DNA of 12,199 nt from assembly GCA_031396505.1 (NCBI GenBank), contig JANNKX010000103.1, forward strand, positions 1 to 12,199, written 5' to 3'. Each line of letters begins with the position of its first letter. The stretch's first letter is position 1. Positions 6,603 to 12,199 of this stretch are shown here, piece by piece. This DNA is from JAAFHS01 sp031396505 (GTDB taxonomy: Bacteria; Pseudomonadota; Alphaproteobacteria; Rhodobacterales; Rhodobacteraceae). The notes below the pieces were generated by a model, which was not told the DNA's origin, ran no database searches, and saw nothing but the letters and a program-made list of their open reading frames with translations. A program made the position numbers and the translations under genes.

Positions 6603-6926
6603 ATGAAAAAGACTGTTTGGATTGCCGCCGTTGCGCTGACCGCCGGTCTGGCCGCCGCGCCGCTGTTTGCGCAGGAACTGGTGTTCACCATTTCCAACAA
6701 TGCCGATGCGGCGCTGGTGGAACTGTATGCCTCGCCCGCGAGTGCCGATAGTTGGGGGTCCGACATCATGGGCGGGCAGCAACTGGCAACCGGTGAGGCC
6801 GCCGAGGTGGCCATCGGCGACAGCGCGGGTCAGTGCGATTATGATCTGCGCATGGTGTTTTCGGATGGGTCCATCCTTGAGGATGCATCGAACCTGTGTG
6901 ACACGGCGTCCGTCACCATCGAATAA
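6603..6926 (+). CDS. Small secreted protein of unknown function
   Basis: A 107-residue protein beginning MKKTVWIAAVALTAG with a clear Sec signal peptide (about residues 1-24, cleavage after FAQ). The mature part is about 83 residues, acidic, predicted beta-rich, with two cysteines near the C-terminus (QCDYDL and NLCDTA) that could form a disulfide in the periplasm. Segments such as VELYASPASADSWGSDIMG and a QLATGEAAEVAIGD block resemble a recurring uncharacterised family of small periplasmic proteins in Rhodobacterales, but no function is known to me. The start at ATG 6603 is set by AAGGAG at 6590-6595 and by the signal peptide, although the frame stays open upstream to 6432. It is a single-gene unit between two intrinsic terminators. 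Confidence 0.88.
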   Translation: MKKTVWIAAVALTAGLAAAPLFAQELVFTISNNADAALVELYASPASADSWGSDIMGGQQLATGEAAEVAIGDSAGQCDYDLRMVFSDGSILEDASNLCDTASVTIE

Positions 6927-6945
6927 TCCGCCATCCCACATGATC

Positions 6946-6976
6946 AGCGCGCCCGGTAGAACCGTGGCGCGCTTTT
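6946..6976 (+). terminator. Intrinsic terminator of the secreted protein gene
   Basis: AGCGCGCC-CGGT (6946-6957) pairs with ACCG-T-GGCGCGCT (6961-6973) across an AGA loop; there is a single bulged T at 6965. The stem runs into TTTT (6973-6976). It lies 20 bases after the stop codon. Confidence 0.88.
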
Positions 6977-7007
6977 GCATGCTTGCATCACGGCATTGGC
7001 GGCCTTA

Positions 7008-7041
7008 GCCATGGTGCCCTGTGACAGGAGGGTACCATGGC
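7008..7041 (+). promoter_or_regulatory. Hairpin covering the xthA ribosome binding site and start codon
   Basis: Bases 7008-7020 (GCCATGGTGCCCT) pair with 7029-7041 (AGGGTACCATGGC): 13 pairs, one of them G-U, around an 8-base loop. The 3' arm contains the AGGG of the Shine-Dalgarno AGGAGGG (7026-7032) and the ATG (7037-7039) of xthA. If the transcript begins upstream of 7008, translation should be blocked unless the stem melts. A possible promoter (TTGCAT 6983-6988, 17-base spacer, TAGCCA 7006-7011) would start the RNA inside the 5' arm and remove the hairpin, so the role depends on the true transcript start. A DNA operator is the other reading. Confidence 0.5.
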
Positions 7042-7825
7042 ATTTACAATTGCGACGTGGAACATCAATTCGGTACGGTTGCGCGAAGGGCTGGTGGCCC
7101 GGCTGATGGCCGAGGAGCAACCCGATATCCTGTGTCTGCAGGAATGCAAAAGCCCGGTTGAAAGCATTCCCGTCGCGCAGTTTCAGGCGCTTGGCTACCG
7201 CTACATGGTGGCGCGCGGGCAGAAGGGGTATAACGGCGTGGCGGTCCTGTCCAAGCTGCCGATTGTGGATGCGGGCGAGCGGGATTTTGCGGACCTTGGC
7301 CACGCGCGGCATGTGGCGGCGCGGCTGGAAAACGGGGTCACGATCCACAACTGTTATGTGCCGGCGGGGGGGGATGTGCCGGACCGGGCCATCAATGTGA
7401 AATTCGGGCAGAAACTGGATTTCCTGACGCAGATGCGGGACTGGTGCCGGTGGGAAAAACCCGACCGTGCCATTCTGGTGGGTGATCTGAACATCGCGCC
7501 GCGACCCGATGATGTGTGGGACCATAAGGCGCTGTTGAAGATCGTCAGCCACACGCCGGTTGAGGTGGAACACCTTGGGGCGGTGATGGAGGCGGGCGAC
7601 TGGTGCGACGTGACGCGGGCGCATCTGCCGGAGGGGCGGCTGTATAGCTGGTGGTCATACCGGGCGGCGGATTGGAACGCGGCGGACAAGGGGCGGCGGC
7701 TGGATCATATCTGGGCCACGCCGGATATTGTGAACGCGAGCCACGGCAGCCGGATTTTGCGCGATGTGCGGGGGTGGCTGGGGCCGTCAGACCATGCGCC
7801 GGTGTTTGCGACGTTTGATTTGTAA
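7037..7825 (+). CDS. xthA: Exodeoxyribonuclease III (AP endonuclease)
   Basis: A 262-residue enzyme of normal family length that cleaves the backbone 5' to abasic sites and removes 3'-blocking groups in base excision repair. All catalytic blocks of the exonuclease–endonuclease–phosphatase fold are visible: ATWNINSVR (N9, N11), LQECK with metal ligand E36, NCYVPAGGD (Y107), VGDLNIAPRPDDVWDH (D150, N152), WWSYRAADWNAADKGRRLDHIW and GPSDHAPV (D252, H253). The start is fixed by the conserved N-terminus and AGGAGGG five to ten bases upstream. It stands alone between a terminator (6976) and the convergent yggS. Codons are strongly G-ending, and an 8-G run (7366-7373) lies in the PAGGD codons. Confidence 0.96.
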   Translation: MAFTIATWNINSVRLREGLVARLMAEEQPDILCLQECKSPVESIPVAQFQALGYRYMVARGQKGYNGVAVLSKLPIVDAGERDFADLGHARHVAARLENGVTIHNCYVPAGGDVPDRAINVKFGQKLDFLTQMRDWCRWEKPDRAILVGDLNIAPRPDDVWDHKALLKIVSHTPVEVEHLGAVMEAGDWCDVTRAHLPEGRLYSWWSYRAADWNAADKGRRLDHIWATPDIVNASHGSRILRDVRGWLGPSDHAPVFATFDL

Positions 7826-7832
7826 GGGGGAT

Positions 7833-7847
7833 GTCCCACGGTGGGAC
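7833..7847. terminator. Short palindromic hairpin after xthA
   Basis: GTCCCA (7833-7838) and TGGGAC (7842-7847) pair around CGG, eight bases after the xthA stop. There is no T-tract directly after, so it is a weak terminator or a 3'-end stabiliser. My impression is that hairpins of this GTCCCAC/GTGGGAC type recur between genes in Rhodobacterales, which would make it a repeated extragenic palindrome. Confidence 0.45.
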
Positions 7848-7916
7848 GGCATTTCGGCACAATGAATTCAAGGGGTTACAGGCAGACATTAAGGGTTTTT
7901 TAAGGATCGGGGTTGA

Positions 7917-7962
7917 CGCCCCCCTCCCCCAGCCCCAGCCCCTGCCACGGGGGGGGGAGGCG
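7917..7962. terminator. GC-only inverted repeat between convergent xthA and yggS
   Basis: Bases 7917-7930 (a C-rich arm) pair with 7949-7962 (an arm with nine consecutive G, 7949-7957): 12 Watson-Crick pairs, one G-U and one mismatch, with an 18-base C-rich loop. It sits 26 bases beyond the yggS stop and 92 beyond the xthA stop. There is no adjacent T-tract. A stall or terminator role for both genes is likely; G-quadruplex or i-motif formation is possible given the runs. Confidence 0.45.
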
Positions 7963-7987
7963 CCCCATGGGACGCGGGGTGGTGGTA

Positions 7988-8650
7988 TCAGGTGACGGGG
8001 GGGTAAATCCTGTCGCCGAAGATCGCGGAGCCGACGCGGATGTGGGTGGCGCCGTGGGCGATGGCGGCTTCGAAATCGCTGCTCATGCCCATCGACAGGC
8101 CGGGCAGGCCGTGGCTAGCGGCCATTGTGGCGAGTGTCTGGAAATGCGGGGTTGAATCTTCGCCTTCGGGGGGGATGCACATCAGGCCGTGGATCGGCAG
8201 GGACATGGCGGTGCAGCTTTGCAGGAAGGTATCAAGGTCGGCGGGCAGAACGCCTGCCTTTTGCGGTTCCATCCCGGTGTTGACCTGCACGAACAGGTGC
8301 GGGCAGATGCCGCGGTCCTGTGCAAGACGCGCGAGTTTTTCGGCGAGGGACGGGCGATCAACCGAATGGATGGCATCGAACAGGTCAACGCTGAGTTTGG
8401 CCTTGTTGGTTTGCAGCGGCCCGATCATGTGGACGGACACGCCGGGATAGGTTTCGCGCAGGGCGGGCCATTTGGCGGCGGTTTCCTGCACATAGTTTTC
8501 ACCGTAAACCCGGTGGCCCGCATCCAGCACGGCGATGACGCGGTCCAAGGGTTGTACCTTGCTGACGGCAATCAGTGTGATGCTGGCGGGGTCGCGGTTG
8601 GCGGCATGGGCGGCAGCGGTGACGCGGGCGGTGATATCGTGCAGGGACAT
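7988..8650 (-). CDS. yggS: YggS-family pyridoxal 5'-phosphate-binding protein (PLPBP)
   Basis: A 220-residue single-domain protein with an alanine-racemase-type TIM barrel. It holds PLP but is not a catalytic enzyme in known members; it buffers vitamin B6 and affects amino-acid and keto-acid balance. Signatures: LIAVSKVQP with the PLP lysine K31, VYGENYVQE (residues 49-57), HMIGPLQTNKAK, VQVNTGMEPQKAGV, GLMCIPP, and the phosphate-binding end MGMSSDFEAAIAHGATHIRV with GSAIFGDR. Length and motifs are normal. The start at 8648-8650 is preceded by GAGG on the minus strand. It is convergent with xthA and lies downstream of the porin on the same strand, but a terminator and its own probable promoter separate the two. 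Confidence 0.95.
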   Translation of the reverse strand: MSLHDITARVTAAAHAANRDPASITLIAVSKVQPLDRVIAVLDAGHRVYGENYVQETAAKWPALRETYPGVSVHMIGPLQTNKAKLSVDLFDAIHSVDRPSLAEKLARLAQDRGICPHLFVQVNTGMEPQKAGVLPADLDTFLQSCTAMSLPIHGLMCIPPEGEDSTPHFQTLATMAASHGLPGLSMGMSSDFEAAIAHGATHIRVGSAIFGDRIYPPVT

Positions 8651-8677
8651 GAGCAGCCTCAGTTTGGTGCAGAGTAC

Positions 8678-8683
8678 ATCATA
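8678..8683 (-). promoter_or_regulatory. yggS: Probable -10 box of the yggS promoter
   Basis: The minus strand reads TATGAT here, five of six matches to the sigma-70 -10 consensus, which would give a leader of about 20 bases. The -35 region falls in the T-tract and stem of the porin terminator and has no good match. Confidence 0.35.
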
Positions 8684-8692
8684 GCACCCCGC

Positions 8693-8722
8693 AAAAGAAA
8701 AAGGCGGACCCGAAGGCCCGCC
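8693..8722 (-). terminator. Intrinsic terminator of the porin gene
   Basis: On the minus strand GGCGGGCC and GGTCCGCC (8-bp stem with one G-U) close a TTCG tetraloop (8711-8714), followed by TTTTTCTTT. It lies 25 bases after the porin stop. The stable UUCG loop and T-tract make this a strong Rho-independent terminator, suited to a highly expressed outer-membrane protein gene. Confidence 0.92.
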
Positions 8723-8747
8723 TGTTCCTGTACCAGCCGATCGCGGA

Positions 8748-9746
8748 TTAGAACGAGAAGTTCACACCGAGGTCAGCATAGGCTTCGTCATTGTCGTTGT
8801 TCTTGCGCTGGATCGAACCGTCGAGCGTTGCACCGCCAAGATCATACGAAGCACCGATACCATAGGTGGTATCTTCAACATTGCTCGATGCGTCGTTGTT
8901 CGCGATGTAGGCCGAAACAGTCGTCGCACCGAAGGCATAGCTGCCATACAGAACAACAGTGTCACCAAATGCGACCTCGTCATCATTGCTGATGTAGTTC
9001 AGGCCAACTTTGATGTCGTCATTGACGTTGTACTGACCACCAAGGAAGTATTCGTCGTTGTCCAGAACGCCTCCACCATCCATGACTGCAGCAGCAGACA
9101 CGGTGAACTGATCGGTTTCATACGCCAGTGCGATCGACAGCTCTTCTTCGTCGTCGACCAGCGGAGTGTCGAGTGGGCTGACGTCATTCACCTGGTCGGG
9201 ATCGACATACGAAATCTGCCCGGTGAAACCACTTACCGAATAGGACGCATAGATACCAACGCGGTTGTTGTAGCCTTGGCCGTAGGGGCCGGAGCTGAAC
9301 GAGAAGATGTCAGTGCGGCTGTTACCGCCCGACGACCCGATGAAACCGATTTCCGACGCGTACAGCAAAGCTGCCGAGTCGTATGCGGTGTTCGAGTTAC
9401 CAACTTCAACGCGCAGACCTTCGTATTCAACGTAGAGATAGGCCGCGCTGAGCGTTGCGCCTGTCTGTCCGTTCAAAGTGGCATCTGGATCATCAGAGAA
9501 GTTCGTGTAGTCACCGATACGGCTCTGCAGACGAACGCGACCACCGAAGGTTGCACCCGAATCTGTTTCTTTCGATGCGTCGATATTCAGACGGAAACGA
9601 AGAGAAACTACCGTATCGCTTGTCGTTGCATCGTTATCGTCTTCGCTGACCACACCGAAGCGGCCCGAGCCGCTGAGCGAAACATCAGCCATTGCCATGC
9701 TGGCAGAAGCGCCGAGCAGAGCGGTAGTGAGAAGAAGCTTTTTCAT
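8748..9746 (-). CDS. Outer-membrane porin, Rhodobacter type
   Basis: A 332-residue beta-barrel protein. The N-terminus MKKLLLTTALLGASASMAMA is a signal peptide cleaved before DVSLSGSGRFGV, the usual first strand. Alternating hydrophobic strands and acidic loops (for example VSEDDNDATTSD and the DDEEELSIALAYETD block), and a final strand ending in Phe (VNFSF) needed for BAM-mediated assembly, identify a general diffusion porin of the 16-stranded type. Two ATGs are in tandem; the second (9744-9746) is chosen because it stands five bases from GAGGG, while the first is only two bases away. It is likely an abundant protein: a strong terminator follows, and a long structured leader precedes it. The acidic loops suggest cation preference, but that is inference. 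Confidence 0.94.
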   Translation of the reverse strand: MKKLLLTTALLGASASMAMADVSLSGSGRFGVVSEDDNDATTSDTVVSLRFRLNIDASKETDSGATFGGRVRLQSRIGDYTNFSDDPDATLNGQTGATLSAAYLYVEYEGLRVEVGNSNTAYDSAALLYASEIGFIGSSGGNSRTDIFSFSSGPYGQGYNNRVGIYASYSVSGFTGQISYVDPDQVNDVSPLDTPLVDDEEELSIALAYETDQFTVSAAAVMDGGGVLDNDEYFLGGQYNVNDDIKVGLNYISNDDEVAFGDTVVLYGSYAFGATTVSAYIANNDASSNVEDTTYGIGASYDLGGATLDGSIQRKNNDNDEAYADLGVNFSF

Positions 9747-9769
9747 CATTTCCCTCGTTATCTTTTGAA

Positions 9770-9821
9770 GGTGGAGCCCAGTTCAGGGGAATCCGAACTG
9801 AGAATGGAGTCTTTTTCCACC
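9770..9821 (-). promoter_or_regulatory. Nested inverted repeats in the porin leader
   Basis: An outer 6-bp pair (GGTGGA 9770-9775 with TCCACC 9816-9821) encloses an inner perfect pair (CAGTTC 9779-9784 with GAACTG 9795-9800). Read as minus-strand RNA this forms a two-part hairpin 24 bases before the porin start. It could stabilise the mRNA, expose a site for a small RNA, or be an operator for a dimeric regulator. Confidence 0.45.
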
Positions 9822-9911
9822 CAAGGCGGGGTGATTGCAATCCGAACCCCCTGCCAAAAGGGAAAGACGCAAATGTTGGTGCAGGTTTGCCACAGTGTAT
9901 TTCGCAGGGCG

Positions 9912-9971
9912 GAGGGCGGTTTGCGGGGCGGGGCCTGTATAGAGGGCGGTTTGCGGGGCGGGGCCTGTATA
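9912..9971. repeat. Exact tandem duplication of a 30-bp unit
   Basis: Bases 9912-9941 and 9942-9971 are identical, with no mismatch. Each unit starts GAGGGCGG, has a GCGGGGCGGGG centre and ends CCTGTATA. A partial GGGCGG echo precedes copy 1 (9907-9912). Perfect identity in non-coding DNA points to a recent duplication or slippage event, or to iterated protein-binding sites. Confidence 0.97.
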
Positions 9972-10013
9972 ACGGTGGGCAGGGTTGCGCGGGGGCCAAG
10001 CGCGGGAAAAGCC

Positions 10014-10042
10014 TTGGCAGGCCATGATGCCTAAGCTAGACA
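10014..10042 (+). promoter_or_regulatory. Candidate sigma-70-type promoter for the DUF3576–leuS genes
   Basis: TTGGCA (10014-10019; five of six to consensus) and TAGACA (10037-10042; three of six) are separated by exactly 17 bases. Transcription would start about 20 bases before the lipoprotein ATG. A small dyad (TGCCT 10028-10032, AGGCA 10042-10046) overlaps the -10 and could be an operator. Confidence 0.4.
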
Positions 10043-10068
10043 GGCAAAAAGTGGAACGGGGATGCCGG

Positions 10069-10587
10069 ATGACCAATGTTTGCCTGAAGAACGCGGCATC
10101 GAAAGCCACGCTGATTGCAGTGCTTGGTATGACGTTGGCGGGTTGCGGGGGCGGCGGCGGGTTGTTTGGCGGCAACCGTGATGGTGCAGCACCGCGTGAG
10201 ACGCGCAATGTGACGCGCGAGGCGGCGCTGGAGAGCGAGGGATCATCGCTGTTTGATCTGTTCTCAAGCTCGGATGACCCGAATACGACGGTCGAGGTGA
10301 ATAAATACCTGTGGGTGGCGTCGTTGGACGTGCTGAATTTTCTGCCGGTCGAATCGGTTGACCCGTTCACGGGGGTTATCGTGACAGGGTTCGGGCGGCC
10401 ACCGGGGGGCGGGCGGGCATACAAGGCGACGATCTATGTGCAGGACCCGGCGCTGGATGCGCGCAGCCTGAAGGTGGCGTTGCAGACGCAGGGCGGGGGC
10501 GCGGTGGACGCGGCCACGCAGCGGGCGGTGGAAGACGCGATCCTGACGCGGGCGCGGCAGTTGCGCATTCAGGACAGCGGTCTGTAA
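10069..10587 (+). CDS. DUF3576 family lipoprotein
   Basis: A 172-residue protein. The N-terminus MTNVCLKNAASKATLIAVL followed by GMTLAGC is a lipoprotein signal with lipobox LAGC (Cys26), then a glycine run GGGGG. The mature domain (about 70-172) has NKYLWVASLDVLNFLPVESVD, VIVTGFGRPP, YKATIYVQDPALDARSLKVA and a C-terminal helix ending QLRIQDSGL; this matches my recollection of alphaproteobacterial DUF3576 proteins. The start at 10069 is chosen for the lipobox and the GGGG about eight bases upstream; the frame is open up to 9985. Its position directly before leuS is conserved in Rhodobacterales, where lptE and holA usually follow, suggesting an envelope-assembly role, but no activity is known. 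Confidence 0.88.
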   Translation: MTNVCLKNAASKATLIAVLGMTLAGCGGGGGLFGGNRDGAAPRETRNVTREAALESEGSSLFDLFSSSDDPNTTVEVNKYLWVASLDVLNFLPVESVDPFTGVIVTGFGRPPGGGRAYKATIYVQDPALDARSLKVALQTQGGGAVDAATQRAVEDAILTRARQLRIQDSGL

Positions 10588-10620
10588 CAGGCGGTGACGG
10601 CTGGACGTCCGGGGGGCGGT

Positions 10621-10644
10621 GGGTTTATCTGCGGCGTGAAACCC
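10621..10644 (+). other. Small hairpin before leuS
   Basis: GGGTTT (10621-10626) pairs with AAACCC (10639-10644) across a 12-base loop, ending 13 bases before the leuS ATG. GATGAGG follows as the ribosome binding site and remains single-stranded. No T-tract, so it is not a terminator; a T-box-type structure is not seen. Confidence 0.35.
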
Positions 10645-10657
10645 GATGAGGCCTGAC

Positions 10658-12199
10658 ATGTCGCGCTATGACCCCGCCACGATTGAACCGAAATGGCAAG
10701 CCGTCTGGGACAAGGCGGGGGTATTCACGGCGGTACGCGATGCGGGCCGCCCGAAATACTATGTGCTGGAGATGTTTCCGTACCCGTCGGGGCGCATCCA
10801 CATGGGGCATGTGCGCAACTACACGATGGGCGATGTGGTGGCGCGGTACAAGGCGGCCTGCGGTTTCAGCGTGCTGCACCCGATGGGGTGGGATGCGTTC
10901 GGGATGCCTGCGGAAAACGCGGCGATGGAACGGGGGGGGCATCCGAAGGACTGGACCTATCAGAATATCGCGGACATGCGGGGGCAGATGAAGCCCTTGG
11001 GCCTGTCGATTGACTGGAGCCGGGAATTTGCGACGTGCGATCCGGAGTATTACGGCCAACAGCAGAGCATGTTCATCGACATGCTGGAAGCGGGGCTGAT
11101 CTACCGGAAGGCGGCGGTGGTGAACTGGGACCCGGTGGATATGACGGTTCTGGCGAATGAACAGGTGATCGACGGGCGGGGCTGGCGGTCGGGGGCGCTG
11201 GTGGAGCGGCGCGAGTTGACGCAGTGGTTTTTCAAGATTTCGGATTATTCGGCGGAGTTGCTGGGGGCGCTGGAGGGGCTGCGCGATTGGCCGGAAAAGG
11301 TGCGTCTGATGCAGGCGAACTGGATCGGGCAATCGCGTGGGTTGCAGTTTGCATTCCGGACGGTGGGGGCGCCTGCGGGGTTTGACGCGCTGCAGGTGTA
11401 TACGACGCGGCCGGACACGTTGATGGGGGCGAGTTTCGCGGCGATTTCGGCGGATCATCCGCTGGCAAAGGCGCTGGAGGGCGATGCGGCGGTGGCGGCG
11501 TTCGTGGCGGAATGTCGGCGGGGGGGGACGAGTGCGGAGGCGATTGAGACGGCGGAAAAGCGGGGGTTTGACACGGGGGTGCGGGTGGTGCATCCGCTTG
11601 ATCCTGCTGTGGAATTGCCGGTGTATATCGCGAACTTCGTGCTGATGGAGTATGGGACGGGGGCGATTTTCGGGTGCCCGGCGCATGACGCGCGGGATTT
11701 TGAATTTGCGACCAAGTATGGCCTGCCGATCCCGCCGGTGTTCGTGGCTGAAGGGGCGGATGAGGCGGTGCTGGCCGAGGCGTATGTGCCGATGAAATCC
11801 GAACGCGTGACCTACGTGCGGGGGTTTGCGGGGGATACGCTGCAGACGGGCGAGGCGGCGGTGGCGGCGGCGATTGCGCATTGCGAAGGTGCGGGGATCG
11901 GGCGGGGGGTGACGAATTACCGCCTGCGCGATTGGGGGCTTTCGCGGCAACGCTATTGGGGTTGCCCGATTCCGGTGGTGCATTGCGATGCGTGCGGTGT
12001 GGTGCCCGAGGCGAAGGCGAACCTGCCGGTGCGGCTGCCCGATGATGTGACGTTTGATATTCCGGGCAATCCCTTGGACCGGCATCCGACATGGCGCGAT
12101 GTGGCCTGCCCTGCCTGCGGTGCGGCGGCACGGCGCGAGACCGATACGATGGATACGTTCGTGGATAGCTCCTGGTATTATGCGCGGTTTACCTCGCCG
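10658..12199 (+). CDS. leuS: Leucyl-tRNA synthetase (5' part, runs off the window)
   Basis: The first 514 codons of a class I synthetase that charges tRNA-Leu. The frame is open from ATG 10658 to the right edge with no stop; a full LeuRS is about 840-870 residues, so roughly 60% is present. Visible: YYVLEMFPYPSGRIHMGHVRNY (split here at the HIGH-type HMGH), GDVVARYKAACGF, HPMGWDAFGMPAENAA, the zinc-finger-type and CP1 editing region with TTRPDTLMGASFAA and a GCPAHDARDFEFA segment (the editing-site T-rich motif and the conserved Asp), then RLRDWGLSRQRYWGCPIP, CDACG with CPACG, and DTMDTFVDSSWYYARF. The KMSKS motif lies beyond the edge. Two 8-G runs (10932-10939, 11520-11527) are in frame. It is 70 bases after the DUF3576 gene. 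Confidence 0.97.
   Translation, partial: MSRYDPATIEPKWQAVWDKAGVFTAVRDAGRPKYYVLEMFPYPSGRIHMGHVRNYTMGDVVARYKAACGFSVLHPMGWDAFGMPAENAAMERGGHPKDWTYQNIADMRGQMKPLGLSIDWSREFATCDPEYYGQQQSMFIDMLEAGLIYRKAAVVNWDPVDMTVLANEQVIDGRGWRSGALVERRELTQWFFKISDYSAELLGALEGLRDWPEKVRLMQANWIGQSRGLQFAFRTVGAPAGFDALQVYTTRPDTLMGASFAAISADHPLAKALEGDAAVAAFVAECRRGGTSAEAIETAEKRGFDTGVRVVHPLDPAVELPVYIANFVLMEYGTGAIFGCPAHDARDFEFATKYGLPIPPVFVAEGADEAVLAEAYVPMKSERVTYVRGFAGDTLQTGEAAVAAAIAHCEGAGIGRGVTNYRLRDWGLSRQRYWGCPIPVVHCDACGVVPEAKANLPVRLPDDVTFDIPGNPLDRHPTWRDVACPACGAAARRETDTMDTFVDSSWYYARFTSP

Larger units (their letters stand above)
9747..10068. other. Divergent intergenic region, porin / DUF3576 lipoprotein
   Basis: These 322 bases carry no supported gene. 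They hold the porin leader with a nested dyad (9770-9821), a G-rich stretch with an exact 30-bp tandem repeat (9912-9971) and a candidate promoter for the lipoprotein gene (10014-10042). No porin -35/-10 pair could be fixed; TTGGCA is read on the minus strand around 9854-9859 but lacks a matching -10. Confidence 0.7.

Noticed and set aside
9912..9971. CRISPR array
   Set aside because: Only two units, directly adjacent with no spacer, and no cas genes; it is a simple tandem duplication.
9985..10068. An upstream start adding 28 residues to the DUF3576 lipoprotein
   Set aside because: It would bury the lipoprotein signal and overlap the candidate promoter at 10014-10042.
10588..10657. T-box leader for leuS
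   Set aside because: The gap is only 70 bases, has no T-box core or antiterminator, and T-box control is rare in this lineage.
10625..12085. A 486-codon open frame on the minus strand opposite leuS
   Set aside because: It is rich in Arg, His and Pro and has no family signature, as expected for the antisense of G-ending codons; the plus strand clearly encodes LeuRS throughout.

Overview
The window looks like ordinary chromosome from an alphaproteobacterium of the Rhodobacterales (Roseobacter/Rhodobacter type). The evidence is high GC, the alphaproteobacterial gene order DUF3576 lipoprotein–leuS, a Rhodobacter-type porin, a chaperedoxin-like thioredoxin–TPR protein with a WCGPCK site, and an OmpR-family regulator of the broadly conserved alphaproteobacterial (CenR-like) type. 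I see no phage, insertion sequence, CRISPR array, tRNA or rRNA.

Layout. After the last codons of an unidentified plus-strand gene (1-44) and a convergent hairpin (81-120), six minus-strand genes run from 5461 down to 124. Read in transcription order they are: GTP cyclohydrolase II (ribA), a YkuD-type L,D-transpeptidase (ATGA overlap with ribA), an amylosucrase (58-bp gap holding a perfect CAAAGCGCTTTG palindrome), a thioredoxin–TPR protein, a LON-substrate-binding-domain protein and a Trm112-family protein (another ATGA overlap). Divergent from ribA is the response regulator (5647-6333). It is followed by a small-RNA-like stretch ending in a strong terminator (6460-6487), a small secreted protein of unknown function (6603-6926) with its own terminator, and xthA (7037-7825), whose ribosome binding site and start codon lie inside a 13-bp inverted repeat. 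yggS and a major porin follow on the minus strand, separated by a UUCG-loop terminator. The 322-bp porin/lipoprotein divergent region holds a nested dyad in the porin leader and an exact 30-bp tandem duplication. A DUF3576 lipoprotein and the first 514 codons of leuS close the window.

How the parts work together. Most genes are housekeeping: flavin precursor synthesis (ribA), oxidative proteostasis (thioredoxin–TPR), DNA repair (xthA), PLP homeostasis (yggS), leucyl-tRNA charging (leuS), and the cell envelope (response regulator, transpeptidase, porin, lipoprotein). The amylosucrase is the clearest accessory gene. It converts sucrose to alpha-glucan plus fructose and sits under what looks like a LacI-family operator, with no regulator or sucrose transporter in view.

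The most interesting non-coding signals are the sequestered xthA start, the candidate small RNA with an exposed UCCUCCC between two hairpins, the amylosucrase operator, and the 30-bp duplication. No complete novel system is evident.
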